Of a stretch of 64,000 nucleotides of DNA, positions 37,577 to 46,219 are shown piece after piece; within the stretch, counting starts at the first letter, position 1; each line of letters begins with the position of its first letter. Source of the DNA: Streptomyces roseirectus (lineage in GTDB: Bacteria > Actinomycetota > Actinomycetes > Streptomycetales > Streptomycetaceae); the NCBI RefSeq assembly GCF_014489635.1, contig NZ_CP060828.1, forward strand, positions 9,883,448 through 9,947,447. Direction: 5' to 3'. Under the pieces are notes generated by a model. It did not search any database, was not told where the DNA came from, and saw only the letters and a program-made list of their open reading frames with translations. The position numbers and the translations under genes were made by a program.

Positions 37577-37597
37577 GTCACCTGCTTGACTGGTAAC
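37577..37597. promoter_or_regulatory. GTCACC-N9-GGTGAC operator (site 8) with embedded -35
   Basis: GTCACC, centre TGCTTGACT, GGTAAC. TTGACT (37586-37591) is a -35 with AATACT about 18 bases downstream as -10. It controls the epoxide hydrolase 133 bases away and lies in the gap shared with the NB-ARC regulator. Confidence 0.7.
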
Positions 37598-37618
37598 GAA
37601 AGTGCGGGCAATACTGCA

Positions 37619-37627
37619 ACACGTGTG
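37619..37627. promoter_or_regulatory. ACACGTGTG element
   Basis: ACACGTGTG downstream of the epoxide hydrolase's predicted promoter. It is part of the CACACGTGTG-like set. Confidence 0.35.
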
Positions 37628-37729
37628 AACACGTCGCCGATTCGGCAGATGCCTGCACACATGTCTCAGTCAGGGCCCGTTCCCCGCCCGCTTGTCGGCC
37701 CCCCATCACCGAGCCAAGGAGTTCCACCC

Positions 37730-39127
37730 ATGAACCCGCCCGAGGACACCGCCCCCACGACCCCAGGCCGTCGCCGTTTCCTGGGCCTTGCCGCGGGCGC
37801 CGTCGCCGCCACGCACCTCGGCACAGCGGGCCGGGCACAGGCGGAGGGACAGCTCGGCATGCCGGCCCAGGCACAGGCGGCGGGAGGCCGGGCGTTGGCG
37901 AACCCCACGCCGGCGGCAGGCTCCCCGCCCGGCTCCACCCCGCCGCCCCCGGGAGTCCGTCGCTTTCGCATCAGGGTTCCGCAGCGCGAGGTCAGCGACC
38001 TCCGGCGGAGACTGCGGGCGATCCGCTGGCCGGAGCGTGAGACGGTCGCCGACCGCTCCCAGGGCGCCCAACTGGCGAAGGTCCGCCCGCTGGTCGAGTA
38101 CTGGGCGACCGGCTACGACTGGCGCAAGGTCGAGGCCACGCTCAACGCGCTGCCGCAGTTCATCACCGAGATCGACGGGGTGGACATCCAGTTCGCCCAC
38201 ATCCGCTCGCCACACCCCGACGCCCTGCCGATGCTCATGACGCACGGCTGGCCGGGCTCGATCATCGAGCTCCTGAAGGTGATCGACCCGCTCACGAACC
38301 CGACGGCCCACGGCGGGCGCGCCGAGGACGCCTTCCATCTCGTCCTGCCGACACTGCCGGGCCACGGCTTCTCCGGCAAGCCGACGTCGACGGGATGGAA
38401 CCCGGCCCGCATGGCGACCGCCCTCCACCGGCTCATGCTGCGGCTCGGGTACGAGCGGTACGTCTCGCAGGGCGGCGACCACGGGTCGATCATCGCCCAG
38501 ATCCAGGCCGCACAGCGGCTGGAGGGGCTGCTCGGCATCCACGTGAACATGCCGGGCACGGTCCCGCAGGACGTCCTGCGCCACCTGCGCAACTTCGATG
38601 CCGCACCCGCGGGTCTGTCCGTGCGCGAGAAGGTCGCCTACGACCGGCTGCTGCACTTCTACCGTGACGGTTTCGGCTATGCGGCGATGATGAACGAGAG
38701 CCCGCAGACCATCGGTTACGCCCTCGCCGACTCGCCCCTCGCGATGGCGGCGTACTACTACGACAAGATCGCGGAGTGGACGGACTCCGGCGGCGAGCCC
38801 GAGAAGGTCCTCACGTACGACGAGATGCTCGACGCCATCTCGCTGTACTGGCTGACCAACACAGGGGCATCGTCCTCCCGCCTGTACTGGGAGGGCACCC
38901 GGGCAGGCGGCGGCCCTTTCAACGCGTTCGACATCCCCGACGTCCCCGTGGCCGTCACCGTGTTCCCCCGGGAGATCTATCCCGCGCCGCGGAGCTGGGG
39001 AGAGCGGGCCTACGGCAACCTCATCCACTGGAACGAGGTCGACAAAGGAGGCCACTTCGCCGCCTGGGAACAGCCGCACCTGCTCTCCGAGGAACTGCGG
39101 ACGGCCTTCAGGCCGCTGAGGGGCTGA
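37730..39127 (+). CDS. Tat-exported epoxide hydrolase with EHN domain
   Basis: The 465-aa protein has a Tat signal (GRRRFLGLAAGAVAA) and a Pro/Ala-rich linker. The epoxide-hydrolase N-terminal (EHN) domain (FRIRVPQREVSDLRRRLRAI at about 82-101) follows. Then comes an alpha/beta hydrolase with HGWPGS (oxyanion), the nucleophile aspartate in GGDHGSIIAQ and a catalytic His near the end (GGHFAAWEQP). It resembles juvenile-hormone/microsomal-type epoxide hydrolases. ATG 37730 follows CAAGGAG. Operator site 8 lies upstream. Confidence 0.93.
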   Translation: MNPPEDTAPTTPGRRRFLGLAAGAVAATHLGTAGRAQAEGQLGMPAQAQAAGGRALANPTPAAGSPPGSTPPPPGVRRFRIRVPQREVSDLRRRLRAIRWPERETVADRSQGAQLAKVRPLVEYWATGYDWRKVEATLNALPQFITEIDGVDIQFAHIRSPHPDALPMLMTHGWPGSIIELLKVIDPLTNPTAHGGRAEDAFHLVLPTLPGHGFSGKPTSTGWNPARMATALHRLMLRLGYERYVSQGGDHGSIIAQIQAAQRLEGLLGIHVNMPGTVPQDVLRHLRNFDAAPAGLSVREKVAYDRLLHFYRDGFGYAAMMNESPQTIGYALADSPLAMAAYYYDKIAEWTDSGGEPEKVLTYDEMLDAISLYWLTNTGASSSRLYWEGTRAGGGPFNAFDIPDVPVAVTVFPREIYPAPRSWGERAYGNLIHWNEVDKGGHFAAWEQPHLLSEELRTAFRPLRG

Positions 39128-39256
39128 CCCCGGCACAGGAATACAGGGCGAAGCCGCCGACTGTCTCCCCTGCACGCCCGCAGACGCACACGTTTCTCCC
39201 GATGCGGGCCGATCACCGAATTCCTCGACCGAACCCGGCAGACTCCTGAAGGACCG

Positions 39257-39724
39257 ATGACCATGATCGACCGACGTTCACTTCTCCGTACCGGCACCGC
39301 GGCGGCAGCCGGCGCGCTCGGCGCTGCCTCGCTGTCCTCACCCGCCGAGGCCGCGGAGCCCGCCTCGCGCACCGGCGGTCACCCTGCCGACCCCGACCCC
39401 ACGGCGGGTGTCACGCGTACCCTCCTCCAGGAGCACCCCTCACCCGCCGCGGGCTGGGAGGCGGTGCAGACGCTCGTGCAGATCCCCCGGCACAAGGAGT
39501 CGGGCCGGCACAGCCACCCCGGCATCGAGGTCGGCTACATCATCCGCGGAGACGTCCTGATGGTGTTCGACGACCGGCCGCCCCTCCGGCTGCGCACCGG
39601 AGACCCCTTCTTCATCCCGAACGGTGTCATCCACAACGCCCGCAACGTCGGCACCGTCACGACGATGATGCTCTCCACCTACGTCGTCGACGAGACGAAG
39701 CCCCTCGTGACGACTTACCCGTAA
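39257..39724 (+). CDS. Tat-exported cupin-domain protein
   Basis: The 155-aa protein has a Tat-like signal (DRRSLLRTGTAAAAG). A single cupin barrel has metal-ligand-like residues in SGRHSHPGIEVGYIIRGDV (motif 1) and PFFIPNGVIHNARNVG (motif 2). It could be a metal-binding storage, isomerase or dioxygenase-type protein. It follows the epoxide hydrolase in the same direction after 130 bases. Confidence 0.85.
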   Translation: MTMIDRRSLLRTGTAAAAGALGAASLSSPAEAAEPASRTGGHPADPDPTAGVTRTLLQEHPSPAAGWEAVQTLVQIPRHKESGRHSHPGIEVGYIIRGDVLMVFDDRPPLRLRTGDPFFIPNGVIHNARNVGTVTTMMLSTYVVDETKPLVTTYP

Positions 39725-39865
39725 CACCCGGTGGGGCGTGAACGCCCCCTCTCGAAGCCCTGCGACAGGCACAGCCGCCGACACCTGCCCCACCTCGAAC
39801 AACTCGGTGACCTGTTCCGCCTGACGCAGCCATCCACAACCCCAAGAAACAGGAGCGAAGTACTC

Positions 39866-40228
39866 ATGAACCCGATGAAGAAGATCATGGCCAGCGCCGG
39901 CACGGCGCTCGCGGCGGGCTTGCTGGCCGCCTCCGTCGCCGCGCCTGCCGCGGCAGCACCGGCGACGAGCACCATCCGGCTGTGCACCCAGTACAACCTC
40001 GGCGGCCAGTGCACCTACGAGTACTCCCCGGTACCCAACATGACCTACGCGTCCGAGGGGAACTTCCAGGACCAGATTTCTTCCATCGCGAACTACTCGG
40101 GAAGCACCTGGTGCTTCTGGACCGACAACAACTACCAAGGGATCCAGGGTGTCTTCCAGAACAACTACACCTGGAACACCCTGAGCTACCCCTACAACGA
40201 CTCGATCTCGTCCGGAAAGCCCTGCTGA
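39866..40228 (+). CDS. Secreted small protein, peptidase inhibitor I36-like
   Basis: The 120-aa preprotein has a clear Sec signal (KKIMASAGTALAAGLLAASV, cleaved after APAAAA near residue 31). The mature Tyr/Asn/Ser-rich domain has four Cys at about 38, 46, 80 and 120, forming likely disulfides (LCTQYNLGGQCTYEYSP, WCFWTDNNYQG). This pattern fits beta/gamma-crystallin-like I36 inhibitors. ATG 39866 follows CAGGAG. Confidence 0.8.
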   Translation: MNPMKKIMASAGTALAAGLLAASVAAPAAAAPATSTIRLCTQYNLGGQCTYEYSPVPNMTYASEGNFQDQISSIANYSGSTWCFWTDNNYQGIQGVFQNNYTWNTLSYPYNDSISSGKPC

Positions 40229-40282
40229 CCTGACCAGGAGCCCAGAAGAAGCAGGCACATCCCTCGACGAGAGTGGGGAACT

Positions 40283-41371
40283 GTGAAATTACCGTTCCGT
40301 CCTGCGCCGACGCGTGCCGCCTTGCTCGCCGCGTCCATCATCTGTGTCACCGGATGCAGCGCACAGGAGCACAAAGACGGGGCAGGAGATTCCGCAAGGC
40401 CCGCCCTTCAGGCCTTGCTCACACACAACCTGCACACGTTGCTCGCGCAGGACGGCACGGTACAGGACGCTCACGGCCCGGCCCTGCCGGGCACGACGTC
40501 GTCGGCTTCCGCCATCCTCACCTTCAAGAACGAGTACGGCGACGCGCGCGTGCAGGTCGCCGTCAGCCGCCTGCCGGTACCGGTCTCCCCGCTGAACACC
40601 GCTTGCCCGGACAGGGCTTTGCACCCCTACAGCAGATGCACGACACGGGAACATCAGGGCGCGACCCTGACACTCGACAGCTCACCGGCCGACGAGTCCC
40701 GCCCGCTCGCTGCCCAACGCCGGACCGCCGCCCTCACCTTCCCGGACGGCCGACAGGTCGTGCTGTCCGAATCGGCGCTCGGACAGAACACCGGTGCCGC
40801 CGCACCCCGTTCACCCCTGCCGCTCACACTGCAAAAGCTCACGGAGATCGCGGGATCGCCCACCTGGCGGCCACTCCTGGCAGCACTCCCCGAACCACCG
40901 CACCAGCAGTCCGCGTTGCAGGTCGACCAGACAGTGCCCGCCCACCGCATCACCGGCATCGCCACGCGATCGCTGCCCCGGACGATGCGTGTGGCCGACC
41001 AGGGCGGCCTGCCCGGCTACGGCCACCTCACCGTGGACGACGGGCACGGGAAGTGCCTGGTCACCGTGACGGTCCAGCGGTGGAAACCGCGTGACGCGAC
41101 CATCCGGCGCGTCTTCGAACGGGCGGAACAACTGCCCGACGGCACACGGATCATGACCAGCCGCAGCACGGCGGCACACGGCGGACGGGGCGCGGTGGAG
41201 TGGCGAGTGGACACCCTGAGCCGTGACGGCCTGCGAGTGGTCGTCAACGAACTGAACACCAGCGCCTACAGACTGCCCGCCACCCGCACCACACCGGCAC
41301 TGACCGTGCGACAGCTCACCGACATCGCACGCAGCGGGTCCTGGCGCACAGCAACCGACGCCCCTTCCTGA
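40283..41371 (+). CDS. Hypothetical lipoprotein
   Basis: The 362-aa protein has a lipoprotein signal with lipobox VTGC at about residues 22-25, then a long extracellular part of unknown fold containing Cys residues near 106 and 117. It directly follows the I36-like gene (54 bases) and may be in the same transcription unit. I do not recognise a domain. Confidence 0.7.
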   Translation: MKLPFRPAPTRAALLAASIICVTGCSAQEHKDGAGDSARPALQALLTHNLHTLLAQDGTVQDAHGPALPGTTSSASAILTFKNEYGDARVQVAVSRLPVPVSPLNTACPDRALHPYSRCTTREHQGATLTLDSSPADESRPLAAQRRTAALTFPDGRQVVLSESALGQNTGAAAPRSPLPLTLQKLTEIAGSPTWRPLLAALPEPPHQQSALQVDQTVPAHRITGIATRSLPRTMRVADQGGLPGYGHLTVDDGHGKCLVTVTVQRWKPRDATIRRVFERAEQLPDGTRIMTSRSTAAHGGRGAVEWRVDTLSRDGLRVVVNELNTSAYRLPATRTTPALTVRQLTDIARSGSWRTATDAPS

Positions 41372-41504
41372 GCGCGTGCGAAGTTCTCGCCGGGTGAAGC
41401 CTGTCTCTCCCCGGGGCGGGCGAGCGGCGGAAGGCGGACGAGCACCCGGCACCGGCCGGGTGCTCGTCCACCACATCATCATCCAACTCGACGGGAGTTC
41501 CCTC

Positions 41505-42431
41505 ATGTTCCAGACCGAGGTCACCTTCGACAGCGCCGGTATCGAGATCGCCGCACACCTCTACGCCCCGAGAGATCCGTCACCGGGCCCGCGTCCGGCG
41601 CTGGTGGTCGGTCACCCCGGCACAGGGGTCAAGGAGCAGACCTCCGGCACCTACGCGCGACTGATGGCCGAGCACGGCTTCCTCACCCTCGCCTTCGACG
41701 CCGCCTGTCAGGGCGCCTCCGGCGGCCTGCCCCGAGGGCTGGAGGACCCCGCCCAGCGAGTGGAGGACTTCAAGGCCGCCGTCTCCTATCTCACCACCCG
41801 CCCCGAAGCCGATGCCGACCGCATCGGCCTGCTGGGCATCTGCGCCTCCGGTGGCTACGCTCTGGCCGCCACCGGCGGAGACCACCGCGTCAAGGCTGTT
41901 GCCACCGTGTGTACGGCCGATCCCTCACGCCAGTTCCGGCTCGGCGCTGACGGCACCCAGGATCCGGCTGTCTTCCAGACCCTGCTGAACGCCGCCGCGC
42001 AGGCCCGCACCCGCGCCGCCCGCGGTGAGGACCCCGGTGTGATGACCATGTTCCCCGAGACGGCCGAACAAGCCGGTGCGCTCGGCGGCGAACACGGCGC
42101 CGAGGGCTTCGAGTACTACCGCACCCCGCGGGGCGAGCACGAGCGATCCGCGAAGTTCCTCGCCTGGCAGAGCATCGACAAACTCGCGTTCTACGACGCG
42201 TTCTTCGCTGTCCCGCTGATCGGAGACCGACCCATCCTCCAGATCATCGGCGAACGCGCCGTCACCTCCTGGATGGCCGTCGAGGCCCACCAGCGTGCCA
42301 CGGGCCCCAGCGAACTCCACTGGATCAAGGGCGCCAGCCACGTCGACCTCTACGACAAGCGCGAGTACATCGACCCTGCGGTGGACAAACTCACCGACTA
42401 CTTCACCACGCACCTGGGCCGTTCCCTCTGA
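41505..42431 (+). CDS. Alpha/beta hydrolase with a cysteine nucleophile elbow
   Basis: The 308-aa protein has a hydrolase fold: VVGHPGTGVKEQTSGTYARL, nucleophile elbow GICASGGYA with Cys in place of Ser, and a late His in GASHVDLYDK. A Cys nucleophile is typical of dienelactone hydrolases and related enzymes. ATG 41505 follows GGGAG. Substrate unknown. Confidence 0.85.
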   Translation: MFQTEVTFDSAGIEIAAHLYAPRDPSPGPRPALVVGHPGTGVKEQTSGTYARLMAEHGFLTLAFDAACQGASGGLPRGLEDPAQRVEDFKAAVSYLTTRPEADADRIGLLGICASGGYALAATGGDHRVKAVATVCTADPSRQFRLGADGTQDPAVFQTLLNAAAQARTRAARGEDPGVMTMFPETAEQAGALGGEHGAEGFEYYRTPRGEHERSAKFLAWQSIDKLAFYDAFFAVPLIGDRPILQIIGERAVTSWMAVEAHQRATGPSELHWIKGASHVDLYDKREYIDPAVDKLTDYFTTHLGRSL

Positions 42432-42455
42432 GAGGGCGCCGAGGTTGTTGTCGCC

Positions 42456-43167
42456 ATGATCTGGGACGAGCACGAAGCCGCCTGGCAGGGCCACATGGCC
42501 ACCGTCGAGGCCTACCAGGCCGAACACGGCCACCTCGCCCTCCCTGCCCAGGCCCCGGGTGGCCAGTTCCTCGCCGACCAGCGGTCCCGGGCCCGCAAGG
42601 GCCGCCTCACCCCCGGCCGCGCAGCCCAGCTGGACGCCCTCGACGCCCACTGGCGTCTGCCGCACGGTGCCGACTGGCACCGCAAGTACCACGCCCTGCG
42701 CCGCCACATCGAAGCCGGACACAACCCCGCTGCCCTCACCCGTGACACTGTGATCGGCGAGGTGAAAGCGGGCAGTTGGCTGCACCGCCAGCTCGTCACC
42801 TGGAACCGGCTCGAGCCCGCCCAGCGGGACCTGCTCACTCGGATCGGTCTCACCCCGGGTCACGTCACACTCGACGGTCCGCAGACTCCCTCGGCGACGC
42901 CCGCTGGGCGGCGGCGTTCCTTCGCCCGGACCGTGCAGATCCTCTCTCTTCCTCGAGCGGTGGCAGCGCACGCCCGGCGCCCGCGAGTGGATCGAGGTCG
43001 ACGGCGAACGCGTCATGATCGGCCCTTGGCTCGCCAAGACCCGCACCAAGCTGAACAACGGGCAACTGGCGCCCGGCCAGGAGCAGATGCTGGCCCAGGT
43101 GCTCGCCGAACACGGCCTCGATGCCGCCTCCACGTCTGCGCCCGTCGCTTGGGCCGAGGACGGCTGA
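42456..43167 (+). pseudogene. Helicase-associated (HA) domain fragment, frameshifted
   Basis: One frame gives two HA units (WQGHMATVEAYQAEHGHLAL then GQFLADQRSRARKGRLTPGR) and is open to about 42920. A different frame then restores an HA-like tail (LFLERWQRTPGAREWIEVDG, ending PVAWAEDG-stop at 43167). The N-terminal helicase is absent. This is the decayed C-terminus of a helicase-associated-domain protein. Confidence 0.65.
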
Positions 43168-43689
43168 GGTCCCGCCGAACGAACCCGCGCTGCGGGAATG
43201 TGCACCGCTGGCTGCCTGCCCGCATCCTCACGTCTGCCGGGACCTCGGCCACTTTCTGGCGGCTGGCCCCGCAGGCTCACGCCCGCCCGGGTCCGCAGGG
43301 GTTCAGAAACCTGTGTGCGACGGCCGGCTCCCCGGCCGGTGCGCCGAAACCTTCCCGCCCGGGTCCCGGCCGGCCTCCCGGTTCGAAGAACCAGCGACCA
43401 GCCCCCGCCACGAGGTCGGGCGAGTCCTCGCCACCGGCGAGGCATACGCTCGGCCAGCCCACCACAAGGAGGGCACCAAGCCCCGACACGAGATTCAGAA
43501 CGCGTAGGAGGAGCACGAGCCGGCACCGAACGAGGCATGGCATGAACGAGGCCCAGGACGCCAACCCTGTCGTTGAACAGGTCTTCCTCGCCCAACGCGA
43601 CCACGCCCAACTGCGGCAGCCTGCGTCTGGCACTCGCTTTTGTGATCGGTGCCGCCTTCCGTATGGTGGTCGGCTCCGACCTTGCCGTG
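43168..43689. other. Gap with no recognisable gene
   Basis: Only long, biased, overlapping frames with no domain match. It sits between the HA relic and an IS3 relic. Confidence 0.5.
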
Positions 43690-43835
43690 GCTCAGCGTGA
43701 ACAGCTGTGGTCATCCACCGCAGCGTACGACTCTCCGCTGACGCCAGCCGTCGATGAGCACACCGGCCTCGGCGAAACGATCTGCTCGTGTACTGACCGG
43801 GCGCCGTGATCGGTATGCATGATGGCGCCGGCTAG
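43690..43835 (-). mobile_element. Relic of an IS3-family transposase (orfB integrase core)
   Basis: Fragments in different frames recover the integrase core: AIMHTDHGA, GQYTSRSF and AEAGVLIDG then SAESYAA. This matches the IS3-type pattern of HSDRGSQYTS followed by GDSYDNA. The element is only about 150 bases long and has several frame changes, so it is dead. Confidence 0.55.
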
Positions 43836-44154
43836 GCTGCCGCGGCACCGCTCGGTGGCATCCGGCTCCGCCGCAGTCTGCCCGGCAGCTCCTCCGGACA
43901 GCGCAACCTTTTCGAGCTCTATCACCGAGATTCTCGGACCCGCCGTCTACGACCTCCCGGAATTCCTGCCCGAGGTGTGGCTCCACTGGGACCACAAAAC
44001 CGTGCGCGAGCGGGGCCCCGAGGCGTTACTGCGCTCCCGCATGGATTTCCCGCTCCTCCTGCCCCAGGAGCAGCGCATCGTTTTCGAGGTCGACGCGTCC
44101 CAGCACCTGGACGACGCGCTGCGGCACTACGGACTCACTCTCAACACCGCTTGA
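43819..44154 (+). pseudogene. Fragment of a longer hypothetical protein
   Basis: From about 43909 the frame reads ILGPAVYDLPEFLPEVWLHW then KTVRERGPEALLRSRMDFPL and ends abruptly with HYGLTLNTA. The conserved-looking block appears to be the middle of a larger actinomycete protein (possibly nuclease-like) joined to an unrelated tail. No function is assigned. Confidence 0.4.
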
Positions 44155-44224
44155 CCTGACAGGCACAGGCGTCACATGGGGGCCGGCCGGCTCCCAGAGG
44201 GTCGCCCGTCGTCGCCCGTCCCGG

Positions 44225-45331
44225 TCAGCGCCCGGGGTGCAGGCCGAGCCAACCCGGGGAGGGAGCTCCCGTCACCTCGCCGACGTACAGGGTGAGCTGC
44301 TGCCTGAAGCGCTCGACGAGGCCCCGGTCCGCCATGAAGGTCTCGAAGCCGTCGAGGTGGGCGTTGTGGTACTCCCAGATGGGGCGGTAGCCCTCGTGGG
44401 GCTGGACGTCCGTGCGCACCGACCACATGTAGAAGTCGGACTGCGTCTGCTTCGACAGCCACCAGTTCAGGTACAGCTTCGCGGCGGCGGGATGCTTCGC
44501 GTGCCTGAAGATTGCGGCGCGCTGGGCCCAGGCCATGAACGGATCGTGTTTCGGGACGACGAAGCGGGTCTTCACACCTGCCGCCGGGGTCAGCATGCCG
44601 TCCGTGCCCAGTGCGACGGCCGCGGTGCCCGCCTCGACCCGGTCCGCGGGCTCCTGCGTACCGCGCACCCAGGCCACGTCCTGGGCGACGAACCGCCGCA
44701 GCCATTCCCAGCCGTACTCGTCGACGATGAGGTTGTACAGGTACAGCACCGCGTCGTCGTCGTTCGGGTACGTCGAGACGATCTTCCCCTTCCAGCGCGG
44801 GTCGAGGAGGTCCCGGACCGAGGCAGGTGCCGTGCCGCCCGCCTTGTCGACGTTGTAGATGGTGGAGAAGGCGTCGACGAAGATGCCGGTCCATGCTCCG
44901 TCGGGGTCCTTGAAGGCGGGGTGGACGCGGGAGAAGCCGGCCGGCTTGTAGGGGAGCAGGGCGCCCTCGTGCTTCCAGCGGGGGAAGTCCTGCAGGGTCT
45001 GCAGTTGCACGACGTCCGGGACGAGGGTGCCGGTGGCGAGCTGGTTGTCGATGCGGGCGTCGTGGAACTTGCTGTAGTCCACCACGATGTTGAGCGTGAT
45101 GCCGGGGAACGCCTTCTCGAAGGCGGCCTTGTTGCCGTCCTGCTGGGTGGCGGTGTCGCCGCCGGCGTAGACGGTGAGGGTGCCGCCCTCCCTCATCGCC
45201 TCGCGGTACAGCTGATTCAGGCTCTTGGTCTCCTCACCGGACCTCGCGGCGTGTGCCGTTCCGGCGCCCAGTGCGATCCCGGCGGCCGTGAGCGAACCCG
45301 CGGCGAGTACCTGGCGTCGTCCGACTGGCAT
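44225..45331 (-). CDS. Extracellular solute-binding protein (ABC importer type)
   Basis: The 368-aa protein has a twin-arginine-like signal (GRRQVLAAGSLTAAG). It has the features of family 1 substrate-binding proteins: EGGTLTVYAGGDTATQ near 47, FEKAFPGITLNIVVDY near 72 and TWGIFVDAFSTIYNVDK-like segments in the middle. No permease or ATPase gene is nearby, so it would use an unlinked transporter. The start at 45331 follows AGGGTCC. Divergent from the MarR gene; ligand may be iron, polyamine or thiamine-type. Confidence 0.8.
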   Translation of the reverse strand: MPVGRRQVLAAGSLTAAGIALGAGTAHAARSGEETKSLNQLYREAMREGGTLTVYAGGDTATQQDGNKAAFEKAFPGITLNIVVDYSKFHDARIDNQLATGTLVPDVVQLQTLQDFPRWKHEGALLPYKPAGFSRVHPAFKDPDGAWTGIFVDAFSTIYNVDKAGGTAPASVRDLLDPRWKGKIVSTYPNDDDAVLYLYNLIVDEYGWEWLRRFVAQDVAWVRGTQEPADRVEAGTAAVALGTDGMLTPAAGVKTRFVVPKHDPFMAWAQRAAIFRHAKHPAAAKLYLNWWLSKQTQSDFYMWSVRTDVQPHEGYRPIWEYHNAHLDGFETFMADRGLVERFRQQLTLYVGEVTGAPSPGWLGLHPGR

Positions 45332-45400
45332 GGAGGGTCCCCTTTGGTGCGGTGCTGCAGTGCGATGGACGAGAGCGAAGATACCTTCCGATGCAGCATT

Positions 45401-45415
45401 ACTTCAAACTTCAAA
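45401..45415. promoter_or_regulatory. Direct repeat in the SBP/MarR gap
   Basis: ACTTCAA-A-ACTTCAA gives two direct repeats, 8 bases apart, in the shared promoter gap. It is a possible MarR target; weak evidence. Confidence 0.35.
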
Positions 45416-45487
45416 CTGGGCACAGGGCTGATTCTTGTGGAGATTTTTCGTGCGGCGAGCGTCAGAGATTGCTGTACTGTCAGCTAT

Positions 45488-45964
45488 ATGGGTGAACTGC
45501 TGCACAACCACACGGTCGTCCTGTACGGCGACATCCTGCGGCTGACGGACGCGATCGGCGGACGGGCCGAGCGCACCATCCGCGAGGCTGCCGGACTGGG
45601 CGGTTCCGAGTTCGAAGTGCTCCTGCGCCTGGCCCGTCACCCGGAGAACCGGACCACGAGCGCTCGCCTGGCCGAGGACCTGTCGTTCACCTCGGGCGGG
45701 CTGACCCGGCTGATCGCCCGCATGGAGGAAGCCGGGCTGCTCGCCCGCCACCCCCACCCCGACGACCGCCGGGCCGCGCTCCTGGAAGCCACCGCGAAAG
45801 GCCGTGAGCTGCTGGAGCGGGCCCTCGCCGTGCACGTCCCGCAGCTGACCGCCGACCTCGTGGAGCCGCTCACCCTGGTCGAGCGGCTGATGCTGCGCGA
45901 GCTGGTGACCAAGCTGCTGGCCCACTCCGCGCGCGGCACGGTGCAAGGGCCCGCACGGCCGTAA
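45488..45964 (+). CDS. MarR-family transcriptional regulator
   Basis: The 158-aa protein has the MarR winged helix: LGGSEFEVLLRLARHPENRT, recognition region LAEDLSFTSGGLTRLIARME and wing HPHPDDRRAALLEATAKG. ATG 45488 opens the family N-terminus. It is divergent from the solute-binding protein and probably represses it. Confidence 0.88.
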   Translation: MGELLHNHTVVLYGDILRLTDAIGGRAERTIREAAGLGGSEFEVLLRLARHPENRTTSARLAEDLSFTSGGLTRLIARMEEAGLLARHPHPDDRRAALLEATAKGRELLERALAVHVPQLTADLVEPLTLVERLMLRELVTKLLAHSARGTVQGPARP

Positions 45965-46110
45965 CCCGGGCGTGCCTGGCCGACCGCGATTGTCAGGCCC
46001 AGGCCGGTGCCGTCCCCCGGCACGGTGGTACGGAACCGCTGAGAGCCGGAGGCGTGCAGGACGGCGCCATCGTCCTCCGCGACGATCACCGTGGCCTCGG
46101 CGACCACCGA
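45965..46110 (-). pseudogene. Fragment of a sensor histidine kinase
   Basis: The antisense frame contains VPGDGTGLGLTIAVGQA, the G2-box of the kinase ATPase domain, preceded by ATVIVAEDDGAVLHASG. The rest of the kinase is absent. Relic. Confidence 0.5.
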
Positions 46111-46219
46111 GGAGACCAGGGCGGCACCTGGCCGTTGGGCGACGTGAGCGAGTCGTGCGGGGAGGTTGTGGAAGGTCCGTTCTCTTCCGAGCGCAGGGGC
46201 CGGAGGCCGAGGCCACGGA

